Of a stretch of 26,580 nt of DNA, positions 6,969 through 14,349 are shown one piece after another. Origin of the DNA: B33-G16 sp964611035 (GTDB lineage Bacteria > Desulfobacterota > DSM-4660 > Desulfatiglandales > B25-G16); NCBI GenBank assembly GCA_964611035.1, contig CAZSWT010000048.1, positions 1-26,580 on the forward strand, read 5' to 3'. Positions within the stretch are counted from its first letter, which is position 1. Each line of letters opens with the position of its first letter. The notes beneath the pieces are model-generated. The model was not told the DNA's origin, did not search any database, and saw only the letters and a list, made by a program, of their open reading frames with translations. The position numbers and the translations under genes were made by a program.

Positions 6969-8261
6969 CTATTTAAATCTCTCTAAGATTGTTCTTGCGT
7001 GAATAGGAAGACCTTCTGCTTCAGCTAAGGTAACTACCGTATCTTTTAGAGATGCAAGTCCATCCTTGCTAAGATACTGGAAGGTTGGTTTCTTTATAAA
7101 ATCGTCTACAGATAAACCTGAAAACATCCGCGCTGTCTGACCTGTGGGCAAAACATGATTTGTGCCAGAGGCATAATCACCTACAGGAATAGGGGAAAAC
7201 GGCCCCATAAATATAGATCCTGCATTTTTAATTTTCCTTAGGGTAACAAAAGGCTCTTCAGTCATTATCTCCAGATGCTCTGGAGCATACTCATTGACAA
7301 AATCAATGGCCTGCCCTATATCCCGTGCGATCAGGATATAGGAATGTTTGGAAAGCGATGAGGTAATGATTTCCTTCCGAGGTAGTTTGGGCAGTTCTTT
7401 GTTTATTTTATCTGAGACCTTCAATGCAAGTTCATCTGAAGTTGTCACAAGGATGGATGCGGCATCTGGATCATGCTCTGACTGGGATAATAAATCTATC
7501 GTAATGAAATCTGCATTTCCTGTTTTGTCAGCAAGAATCATCCCTTCACTTGGTCCAGCAGGGGAGTCTATACCCACCTGCCCAAATACCATAATCTTTG
7601 CAGCAGTAACATATTTGTTACCAGGGCCAACTATTTTATCTACTTTAGGAATAGTTGTGGTACCGTAGGCCATTGAGGCAATTCCCCACGGTCCACCGAC
7701 CTTAAAAATTTTTGCTGAGCCTGCTATATCTGCAGCCACAAGTGTGGAGGGATTTATGATCATACCCTTATCTGGAGGGGTGCAGGCAACAATTTCCTTA
7801 ACGCCGGCTACTTTTGCAGGTAAAATTGTCATCAAGATAGAACTTGGGTACGCGGCTCTTCTACCAGGTATGTATACGCCAACTCTTTCTAATGGTGTGA
7901 TCATCCGTCCAGCTAAAATGCCATCGGCAATGTCAATCATCCACATCTCTTTCTCAATCTGGGCACGATGGAATTTAACTATATTTTCTGAGGCAAACTT
8001 TAGGGCATCAATTACCTTTGAATCAACATTTCTGTAGGCCTCTTCAACCTCTTCCTTTTTTACCTCCAGATCCTTTAAAGTAAGATCATGTTTATATTTT
8101 TTGTAATGATCGAGAGATACCTGATCGCTATTATCCCTGACATCCAGCACAATCTTCCTTACCTCTTCATAGATCGAGTCAATGTCTTCACTGGATCTTT
8201 TGATAATAGTACGATATTGTTCAGGTCTTATGTTATCTATCTTCTCAGGTTTTAAGATCAT
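6969..8261 (-). CDS. hisD: Histidinol dehydrogenase
   Basis: 430 residues, full length. It oxidises L-histidinol to L-histidine in two NAD-dependent steps, the last reactions of histidine biosynthesis in the cytosol, using a zinc ion. Landmarks are GVYIPGRRAAYPSS, VDKIVGPGNKYV, DSPAGPSE, LLSQSEHDPDA, EYAPEHLEI and PVGDYASGTNHVLPT, which include the Zn- and substrate-binding Gln/His/Asp residues. AGGAG lies eight bases before the ATG. No other his gene is adjacent, so the histidine genes are scattered in this organism. Confidence 0.97.
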   Translation of the reverse strand: MILKPEKIDNIRPEQYRTIIKRSSEDIDSIYEEVRKIVLDVRDNSDQVSLDHYKKYKHDLTLKDLEVKKEEVEEAYRNVDSKVIDALKFASENIVKFHRAQIEKEMWMIDIADGILAGRMITPLERVGVYIPGRRAAYPSSILMTILPAKVAGVKEIVACTPPDKGMIINPSTLVAADIAGSAKIFKVGGPWGIASMAYGTTTIPKVDKIVGPGNKYVTAAKIMVFGQVGIDSPAGPSEGMILADKTGNADFITIDLLSQSEHDPDAASILVTTSDELALKVSDKINKELPKLPRKEIITSSLSKHSYILIARDIGQAIDFVNEYAPEHLEIMTEEPFVTLRKIKNAGSIFMGPFSPIPVGDYASGTNHVLPTGQTARMFSGLSVDDFIKKPTFQYLSKDGLASLKDTVVTLAEAEGLPIHARTILERFK

Positions 8262-8348
8262 CTTTCAATCTCCTGCTATTTTTTTATTGGTTTAATTCCG
8301 TAGTAGACAACACCCACCATCTACTTTTAATTAATTTTTTGTAACTCA

Positions 8349-8450
8349 GCCACTAAGACACAAAGGCACTAAGATTAACAATTTAAAGTTGATAATTGAT
8401 AGTTTTTCATTGACCATTTAATGCCCTTTGTGTCTTGGTGCCTTGGTGGC
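8349..8450. repeat. Inverted pair of 25-bp CACNAAGR-type repeats
   Basis: GCCACTAAGACACAAAGG... (8349-8373) and its complement-like partner (8426-8450) agree at 21 of 25 positions and have an internal period of eight (CACNAAGR). They enclose about 50 bases and could fold into a long hairpin. Such GCCAC-AAGGCAC repeats occur interspersed in many bacterial genomes. The gap 8262-8678 holds this pair and otherwise no supported gene; a 73-codon minus frame at 8407-8628 lacks a ribosome binding site. Confidence 0.6.
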
Positions 8451-8678
8451 TACCTGAACAGTTACAATTTTTCAAATAAATAGAAATAAAATATCTTTTG
8501 TTACATATACTTTTAAGGATTATACTATAACATAATGTATATACTAATAATGATAGACCGATGGTTGTAGTAAAATCAACCTTCTTGCTTAAATCATCGA
8601 GTAGTTGGCGAGCAAAAAGCCAGGCCACTCAAAATTTTACCACTCAATGATTTAGCTGTTCAATGATGAGAGTTAACA

Positions 8679-10481
8679 ATGCTGAGTAGTGATATCCCAA
8701 AAAATATTCCTCAAGGATCAGGGGTTTATCTCTTTAAGGATAAATCGGGGAAAATACTTTATATTGGCAAGGCCAAAAACTTGAATAAACGTATCTATTC
8801 CTACTTCAGCAAGGGCAGTAATCAGCCCTATAAATTATCTCTCCTTCTTAAGGGTGCCCACAAGATAGACCATATTGAAACCGCAACAGAAAAAGAGGCA
8901 TTGATACTCGAAGGAAATCTTATAAAGAAGTATCGACCCAAATATAATGTAATGTTAAAGGATGATGCTAATTATCCCCTCCTTAAGCTGGATATCAATA
9001 ACAGGTATCCTCGCTTGATTATTGTACGAAGGATGAAAAATGATGGAGCTCTCTATTTCGGTCCTTTTACATCCGCTTCAGCAGTACGTTCTACCCTACG
9101 CCTGATAGGACCTATTTTTCCTTTACGAAAATGCACCACAAAGGGAATCCCTAAAAGATCAAGACCATGTCTAAATTATCAATTAGGTAGATGTCTGGCG
9201 CCATGTTGCTTTGATGTAAGAGTAGAGGATTATCAAGAGATAGTGGATCAGGTCAAGTTATTTTTAGAAGGGCGCAGCAAAGAATTGATATCAAAATTAA
9301 GGAAAATAATGCAGAAGGCCGCAAAGGAACTTAATTTTGAAAAGTCTGCCAGGATAAGAGATCAAATCAGGGCTGTTGAAAAAACAGTGGAACGTCAAAC
9401 TATGGTATCCGCAGGAATGAAGGATCAAGATATTATAGGACTATCGTGCCATGGTAACGAAGCAGGGGTTGTAATCCTCTTGGTGCGCAGTGGTTATATG
9501 GTTGGAAGTAAAAATTATGTCATCCATTATCAATGGGAAAATCCAGGCGAAGTACTCGAGGCCTTTCTGAAACAATACTTCAGAGATAAGGAATTTATCC
9601 CTCCTGATATCATTCTATCTGATGCAATAAATGATAAGCATTTACTCTCTGCATGGCTGACTGGGAAGGCTGGAAAAAAAATTTCTATCTCTGTTCCCGT
9701 AAGGGGAGATAAGAAAAAACTTGTCAATATAGCCATGATAAATGCGAAAAATATCCTTCTAAAACGGCAAGAAATTAACCACTCTGCCACCCTTGACGAA
9801 GCAAGATTCGTGCTTAAACTTAAACGAAGGCCTAACCACATAGAAGGAATAGATATATCCAATCTGAAAGGTGATCTCGCTGTCGCTTCTTTAGTAACCT
9901 TTGTTGAAGGCCTACCTCGAAAGTCTGCGTATCGTAATTACAGGATAAAAGAGGTAAAGGGAATAGACGATTATTCCATGATGGCAGAGGTAGTTAAAAG
10001 AAGGCTGAAAAAGGGCACACCACCTGACCTATTTGTGATAGATGGAGGGAAGGGGCATCTCTCTGTAGTGCTGAAAAATATAGATGCATCTGGCCTTGTG
10101 CACGCACCAGAGACTATATCTATCGCAAAGGCTGATAAAGGACAACCAGGGGCCACAGACAAGATATATTTACCAAACAGGAAAAACCCCCTTATCCTTA
10201 ACCGAAATCATCCAGTCCTCTCTCTGCTTATGCGCATCAGGGATGAGACACACAGGCGAGCTATAAGTTATCATCGAAAAAGGAGAAAGAAACAGTTAAC
10301 AGAATCTGAGTTAGACATGATTCATGGCATAGGAGAAAAAAGAAAAAAGGTATTGCTCAAATATCTAGGAGATCTTCAATCCATAACCAAGGCAAAAGTT
10401 CCAAACCTGGAGAAAATCCCAGGAATCAGTCATGCAATAGCTAAAAATATCTTTGAATATTTTAACATGAAACGCCCATAG
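8679..10481 (+). CDS. uvrC: Excinuclease ABC subunit C
   Basis: 600 residues, full length. UvrC makes both incisions in nucleotide excision repair with UvrA and UvrB. In order: GIY-YIG nuclease at about 13-92 (GVYLFKDKSGKILYIGKAKN), a small Cys group (RPCLNYQLGRCLAPC), the UVR helical hairpin at about 200-237 (KELNFEKSARIRDQI), the UvrC/RNase H-like nuclease domain at about 370-530 (EGIDISNL, DLFVIDGGKGHL) and tandem HhH motifs at the C-terminus (IHGIGEKRKKVLLKYLG, IPGISHAIAKNI). The ribosome binding site is weak (GAGAG). The gene stands alone, divergent from hisD. Confidence 0.97.
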   Translation: MLSSDIPKNIPQGSGVYLFKDKSGKILYIGKAKNLNKRIYSYFSKGSNQPYKLSLLLKGAHKIDHIETATEKEALILEGNLIKKYRPKYNVMLKDDANYPLLKLDINNRYPRLIIVRRMKNDGALYFGPFTSASAVRSTLRLIGPIFPLRKCTTKGIPKRSRPCLNYQLGRCLAPCCFDVRVEDYQEIVDQVKLFLEGRSKELISKLRKIMQKAAKELNFEKSARIRDQIRAVEKTVERQTMVSAGMKDQDIIGLSCHGNEAGVVILLVRSGYMVGSKNYVIHYQWENPGEVLEAFLKQYFRDKEFIPPDIILSDAINDKHLLSAWLTGKAGKKISISVPVRGDKKKLVNIAMINAKNILLKRQEINHSATLDEARFVLKLKRRPNHIEGIDISNLKGDLAVASLVTFVEGLPRKSAYRNYRIKEVKGIDDYSMMAEVVKRRLKKGTPPDLFVIDGGKGHLSVVLKNIDASGLVHAPETISIAKADKGQPGATDKIYLPNRKNPLILNRNHPVLSLLMRIRDETHRRAISYHRKRRKKQLTESELDMIHGIGEKRKKVLLKYLGDLQSITKAKVPNLEKIPGISHAIAKNIFEYFNMKRP

Positions 10482-10605
10482 AAACTCTTTTAAAAAAAGT
10501 TACTATATGTTTTAAATATAGAACATTATAAAAATCAAAACTGCAAAAAGGATATATTTTTTGTTATTTGTCTGTGATAATTTTTAAAAAAAGGAGACAT
10601 AATCT

Positions 10606-11232
10606 ATGAAAATAGCGGTGAGTTCAATAGGAACAGATCTTGACTCAGAGATAGATCCACGGTTTGGCAGGTGTGCATATTTTATCATTGTCAACCCAGA
10701 TGATATGACCTTTGAGGCGATTGAAAATGAAAGTATGTCCCTGGGCGGAGGCGCAGGCATTCAGTCAGGTCAATTTATCGCTTCCACAGGGGCTAAGATA
10801 CTTATCACTGGAAATGTTGGCCCCAATGCGAGTAGAACCCTGAATGCCGCTGGTCTCGATGTAATTGTTGGCGTAAGTGGTCCAGTGAGAGAGGCGATTG
10901 AGAGATACAAGAAAGGTGAGCTATCACCCACAAATCAAGCAAGTGTCCCAGATCACTTCGGCATGGGCGGTGGTCAAGGTTCTTATCCTGGCGGAGGTAT
11001 GGGTATGGGCCAAGGAATGGGAAGAGGCATGGGCATGGGGAGAGGAATGGGCCAGGGCATGGGCAGAGGAATGGGCCAAGGCATGGGTATGCAAGGAGGA
11101 TATGCCCCACCTCAAGCGCCACCTCCCTCATCCCCTGATCAAGACCTTGGAGCGCTCAAGTCGGATGCAAAGGCCTTGCGGGATCAACTTAATTCGATTC
11201 TCTCCCGTATCAAGGATCTGGAAGAAAAATAA
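10606..11232 (+). CDS. NifX/NifB-C-terminal-like protein with Gly/Met-rich repeat tail
   Basis: 208 residues. Residues 1-105 form a dinitrogenase FeMo-cofactor-biosynthesis fold, with SEIDPRFGRCAYFIIV near the start and GAKILITGNVGPNA in the middle. Such domains carry iron or iron-sulfur/molybdenum precursors. Residues about 118-165 are a low-complexity run of GMG[Q/R] units (GMGRGMGMGRGMGQGMG). Residues about 180-208 are a short helical, coiled-coil-like tail. It is followed 50 bases later by an Mrp/NBP35 ATPase, a common pairing in anaerobes, so a role in metal-cluster handling is likely. No nitrogenase genes are here. AAGGAG lies nine bases before the ATG. Confidence 0.85.
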   Translation: MKIAVSSIGTDLDSEIDPRFGRCAYFIIVNPDDMTFEAIENESMSLGGGAGIQSGQFIASTGAKILITGNVGPNASRTLNAAGLDVIVGVSGPVREAIERYKKGELSPTNQASVPDHFGMGGGQGSYPGGGMGMGQGMGRGMGMGRGMGQGMGRGMGQGMGMQGGYAPPQAPPPSSPDQDLGALKSDAKALRDQLNSILSRIKDLEEK

Positions 11233-11282
11233 CTTACTGTAAGTTGCCCGTTGTCAGGAAAGTAAAAAGGAGAAAACACACA

Positions 11283-12119
11283 ATGCAACAAGACGAACAA
11301 ATGAAAGACAAAAAGGCCATGATGAAGGTCCAGGATCAAGAGATAAAAGAAAAACTTAAAGAATTTAAAAACAAGATATTGGTAATGAGTGGAAAAGGCG
11401 GTGTTGGGAAAAGCACTGTTGCTGCCTATCTTGCAGTTGGACTTGCCAAAAAAGGCTTCCAGGTAGGACTCATGGATGTGGACCTACACGGTCCGAGTAT
11501 ACCCAGGCTGCTTGGCCTCAAGGGGGAAATAGTTTCCTCTCCCGGGCTCAAAAAAGGGATTCCCCTAAGCTATCTCCCAAACATGCAGGTTATGTCTATA
11601 GAGGCTCTGCTTGGAGACAAGGATACCGCAACGATCTGGCAAGGACCGTTAAAGATAGGGGTTATTAAGCAGTTTATCAATGACATTGCCTGGAGCAGTT
11701 CGGACTACCTTATTATTGACTGTCCTCCTGGCACAGGGGATGAACCATTAACCATTGCCCAGACCATTCCAGACACCAAGGCACTTATTGTAACCACACC
11801 ACAGGAGATCTCCCTTTCCGATGTGCGAAAGTCAATCAATTTCTGCCATCAGGTCAATATGAATATCATTGGGTTAATTGAAAATATGAGTGGCTTAACC
11901 TGTCCTTACTGTGGGAAAACCATTGATCTCTTTAAGACAGATGGTGGAATGATAACTGCCAAAAAGGCAGGCCTGACATTACTGGGTAGTCTGCCATTAG
12001 AGCCTGAAATTGTAATTGAGGGCGATATAGGTAGTGTAGCATGGATGGATAAAGAGGATATGCCCTATACAAAGAGTTTTAGCAAGATTGTGGATATGGT
12101 TGCTGATTTTACGAAATAG
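11283..12119 (+). CDS. Mrp/NBP35-family FeS-carrier P-loop ATPase
   Basis: 278 residues from the ATG at 11283, chosen because AAGGAG sits ten bases upstream; an in-frame TTG at 11244 would add 13 residues without a ribosome binding site. The deviant Walker A is MSGKGGVGKSTVA, followed by MDVDLHGPSIPRLLG, and the Walker B region reads DYLIIDCPPGTGD. The CxxC in GLTCPYCGKTIDLF is where the family binds a bridging FeS cluster in its dimer. It moves FeS clusters to target proteins in the cytosol. Cotranscription with the NifX-like gene is likely. Confidence 0.93.
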   Translation: MQQDEQMKDKKAMMKVQDQEIKEKLKEFKNKILVMSGKGGVGKSTVAAYLAVGLAKKGFQVGLMDVDLHGPSIPRLLGLKGEIVSSPGLKKGIPLSYLPNMQVMSIEALLGDKDTATIWQGPLKIGVIKQFINDIAWSSSDYLIIDCPPGTGDEPLTIAQTIPDTKALIVTTPQEISLSDVRKSINFCHQVNMNIIGLIENMSGLTCPYCGKTIDLFKTDGGMITAKKAGLTLLGSLPLEPEIVIEGDIGSVAWMDKEDMPYTKSFSKIVDMVADFTK

Positions 12120-12468
12120 GAATAATCATATCATGTTAGATATTTAATAAAAAAGATACTCCTCTCCCAACTCCAATGCATCAAATGTATACATAGATTA
12201 CTCCCTCCGGGTCATAGGCCCCTCTGGGCCAGAGGCAGATTCTCAAATCCCACCAATTACGCATTACTCCTCATAAAGCCTTAATACTTCATGGGAATTT
12301 ATTAGCCTTGATTTCAAAACAGAGGATGGATTAAGAGGGCCTTTTTTATCGAAATTTGGGCGTTAGATACAATCTCATGCCTATTAATGCTTCTGATTAG
12401 AAAAAATCTTGACAAATTAATTTTATCATATCATGGTAATTTAAACAAAAGACACAAAACAAACAAAT
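12120..12468. other. Gene-free stretch with regulatory sequence before the HTH regulator
   Basis: No gene. It holds the 15-base palindrome CCTCTGGGCCAGAGG at 12221-12235, a possible hairpin, and a copy of ATCATATCATG at 12125-12135 that recurs at the HTH gene promoter (12426-12435). Confidence 0.45.
12409..12439 (+). promoter_or_regulatory. Promoter -35 and overlapping palindrome of the Cys-rich HTH gene
   Basis: TTGACA at 12409-12414 is a consensus -35 box. Downstream, TTATCAT-ATC-ATGGTAA (12423-12439) is a 17-base inverted repeat with one arm mismatch covering the -10 zone. No good -10 hexamer fits at the normal spacing, which hints at an activator-dependent or repressor-masked promoter. 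A related half sequence is at 12125-12138. Autoregulation by the adjacent HTH protein is inferred. Confidence 0.45.
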
Positions 12469-12918
12469 ATGAAAAAAAGGGCATTTACCACATCCGACAT
12501 CGCCCAAATTTGCCACCATTCGAGGGAAACTGTTAAACGATGGTTAGAAAAAGGGGAAATTAAGGGATATCGGGTTGGAACCTCTGGACATTGGCGAGTA
12601 CTACCAAAAGACCTATCCTTATTTCTGAAGAGTAATAACATCCCCTTTCCAGCACCTGAGGGAATAGGCATTGACCTAAAAACCCTGACAGGTATTGCGA
12701 ACCTGCCAACATTCTGTTGGGAATTCTACAAAAATAAAATGAACGATCATGTCCTCCCTGAGCGAAACTGTGAGGATTGTCTCGTGTATAAAACTAAATC
12801 TATCAATTGCTATACCCTAAGGATGGAGGTCGGGCATAAAAAAATCTACTGTGGCTATTCGTGCGAGGATTGTGCCTACTTTCATTTTCAACAAAAGGTA
12901 ATAGAACCTGAGATTTAA
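12469..12918 (+). CDS. Excisionase/MerR-type HTH protein with Cys-rich C-terminal domain
   Basis: 149 residues. Residues 4-55 are a HTH_17/excisionase-like domain (FTTSDIAQICHHSRETVKRW, then GYRVGTSGHWRVLPKDL), which binds DNA. Residues about 80-140 have seven cysteines: Cys83, a CEDC at 101-104, Cys114, Cys128, and a second CEDC at 132-135. This looks like a metal- or FeS-binding or thiol-redox sensor. The C-terminal part is not recognised as a known family. No classic ribosome binding site precedes the ATG. It stands alone between Mrp and the exported hydrolase; its targets are unknown. Confidence 0.7.
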   Translation: MKKRAFTTSDIAQICHHSRETVKRWLEKGEIKGYRVGTSGHWRVLPKDLSLFLKSNNIPFPAPEGIGIDLKTLTGIANLPTFCWEFYKNKMNDHVLPERNCEDCLVYKTKSINCYTLRMEVGHKKIYCGYSCEDCAYFHFQQKVIEPEI

Positions 12919-12976
12919 GCGAGTCCTGTTTGGTGGCAATTTTACCTGCGTTGCAGAGATAATCAGGCAAAACTCT

Positions 12977-12991
12977 TAGAAAGGAGGTGAT
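12977..12991 (+). promoter_or_regulatory. 15-base perfect anti-16S Shine-Dalgarno without an intact gene behind it
   Basis: TAGAAAGGAGGTGAT is complementary to the whole 3' tail typical of 16S rRNA. The ATG at 12990 gives nine codons and that at 13003 gives 31, ending inside the Tat-leader remnant. Such an extended site suggests a highly expressed gene start that has lost its body. Confidence 0.4.
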
Positions 12992-13066
12992 GCATTTTTT
13001 AGATGGTTTGTCTGGTTGACTTTGTGTGGGTCGGAAATTTTATCAACCTTAAAACAGGGGGTTATA

Positions 13067-13132
13067 ATGAAAGATATCAGCAGGAGGGATTTTGTTAAAA
13101 CAGTAGTCATTGGCGGGAGGAAAAGACAATAG
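13067..13132 (+). pseudogene. Orphan Tat signal-peptide remnant
   Basis: The 21-codon frame reads MKDISRRDFVKTVVIGG then stops after a few basic residues. SRRDFVK is a textbook twin-arginine motif, followed by the start of a hydrophobic stretch. A signal peptide of this length cannot act alone, so the mature part was lost. It lies 38 bases before the isochorismatase-like gene and may be the 5' end of the MBL-fold gene whose 3' end is at 13890-14111 (inferred). Confidence 0.6.
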
Positions 13133-13170
13133 TATAACCTGAATGGTTTCGAGAAAGGAGGGTAAAAGAG

Positions 13171-13881
13171 ATGAAAAGGAGATTAGTAATTATTGGCATG
13201 AAAAGATTACTCGTTCTCGGGTTTGTTATAGTGTTTGCCTTAGGAACAGGCGGTCTTGCTCTGGCTGGGGATAATCCGCTCAAAATAGATTCTAAGAAGA
13301 CAGCTTTGTTAGTTATTGATGTTGCCAAGGACATGATGGATGAAGGTCGAGCATTCCATAAAGCAGGTACATGGAAGTATGTAAAGAAGCATAATACTAT
13401 AGAAAACATAGCTAGAGCTATGGATCTTTGTGATAAAAAAGGCATCTTAGTCGTTCGTATTTGGATAGAGTTTCGACCAAGCTATGAAGGGCTACCCAAT
13501 CGGGGATTTATGGGCCCAACCATGCGTCAGAAAGGCCCTTTTTTTATTGAACATACTGAGGGGGCTGAGCCTGCTAAAGGGCTGGAAGTAAGACCAGGGC
13601 AAGTAGAAGTAATCAAAAGAAGGTTTAACTCATTCTACGGCACCGAGTTGGAATCCCTATTGCGTGTGCGAGATATAGATACATTGCTTATTACTGGTGT
13701 GACCTGCAGTAAATGTGTAAATTGTACCATTGTCGGGGCAGTGGATAGAGACTACAATATTATTGCCCTTCGCGATGCTATGGCAGGGTACACTGATGAA
13801 GAGTGTGAGATTATGTTTACAAAAGTCTGGCCGGGCTATAGGGTAAAAGTCGTCACTGTTGACGAAGCCCTCGGTAGATAG
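13171..13881 (+). CDS. Exported isochorismatase-fold cysteine hydrolase
   Basis: 236 residues. Residues 1-32 contain a Sec-type signal peptide (hydrophobic LLVLGFVIVFALGTGGLALAG). The mature part is an isochorismatase-like domain with catalytic Asp50 (LLVIDVAKDM), Lys149 (VEVIKRRFNSFYGTEL) and nucleophile Cys182 (TGVTCSKCVNCT). The substrate is unknown; family members hydrolyse amides or vinyl ethers. Export is unusual for the family. The N-terminus looks like two joined starts, MKRRLVIIG and MKRLLVLGF; the first shares its DNA with the start of the lipoprotein gene at 14350. A strong AAAGGAGG precedes the ATG by nine bases. Start at Met10 is possible. Confidence 0.85.
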   Translation: MKRRLVIIGMKRLLVLGFVIVFALGTGGLALAGDNPLKIDSKKTALLVIDVAKDMMDEGRAFHKAGTWKYVKKHNTIENIARAMDLCDKKGILVVRIWIEFRPSYEGLPNRGFMGPTMRQKGPFFIEHTEGAEPAKGLEVRPGQVEVIKRRFNSFYGTELESLLRVRDIDTLLITGVTCSKCVNCTIVGAVDRDYNIIALRDAMAGYTDEECEIMFTKVWPGYRVKVVTVDEALGR

Positions 13882-13889
13882 ATAAGTGG

Positions 13890-14111
13890 ATGGTTTGTGT
13901 CGCCGGTTTTGGACCTATTGATGAAGATAGAGAATTTATCGTAAAGGAGATGAGTAAATTTAATTTTAAGAAGGTTGCCTGTAATCACTGTACAGGCGCG
14001 GCTGCGGTTCAGAAGATGATTGACCTCGGCTACCCGGTAGTCAGGGGGACAGCACGGTTCGGATCCCAGAGTGATCTTTATATTGGAAATGGCGATACAG
14101 TTGAATTCTGA
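13890..14111 (+). pseudogene. 3' remnant of an MBL-fold metallohydrolase gene
   Basis: The 73 codons resemble only the C-terminal end of metallo-beta-lactamase-fold proteins of the type that close with a VxPxHCTG motif: here KKVACNHCTGAAAVQKM, then GYPVVRGTARFGS and a final beta strand. The HxHxDH metal motif and most of the fold are absent. No ribosome binding site is seen, and the open frame begins only 15 bases before the ATG. It is therefore most likely the tail of a larger, perhaps Tat-exported, gene. Confidence 0.6.
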
Positions 14112-14125
14112 TAATCTTTGCTGAA

Positions 14126-14154
14126 GGCCCCAGTCTTATAAAAGGACTGGGGCC
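14126..14154 (+). terminator. Strong GC-rich hairpin after the isochorismatase region
   Basis: GGCCCCAGTC (14126-14135) pairs perfectly with GACTGGGGCC (14145-14154) around a nine-base loop. It is followed by seven A residues instead of a T run, so a standard intrinsic terminator mechanism is doubtful; it may stabilise a 3' end. The 14155-14349 gap holds nothing else recognised. Confidence 0.55.
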
Positions 14155-14349
14155 AAAAAAACATGATTATGATTAAAGGTGGGCAAGGGAACTTATTTGC
14201 AGCAAAAACCCAAAAAGGGTCCTCAGAATTAAATAATAGGCAGGCATTACTTTTACACAGAAAAGGCTAATGGATACTGAAAGAGAGAGTCCTGAGATTT
14301 TTATATGTAAGGGGAGGAAAAACCATATTACCAGATTGGAGGTAAAGAG

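Noticed and set aside
8407..8628. 73-codon minus-strand frame with a hydrophobic segment
   Set aside because: It starts with GTG, has no ribosome binding site and runs through the inverted CACNAAGR repeats. The tail is repeat translation.
10958..11104. Possible CRISPR-like or tandem DNA repeat
   Set aside because: The repeated units are in frame, short and variable, and encode the Gly/Met-rich protein tail. There are no spacers.
10805..11131. Minus-strand and alternate-frame ORFs opposite the Gly/Met-rich tail
   Set aside because: They are His/Ala- or Trp/Ala-rich low-complexity shadows of the GMGQ repeat and have no start signals.
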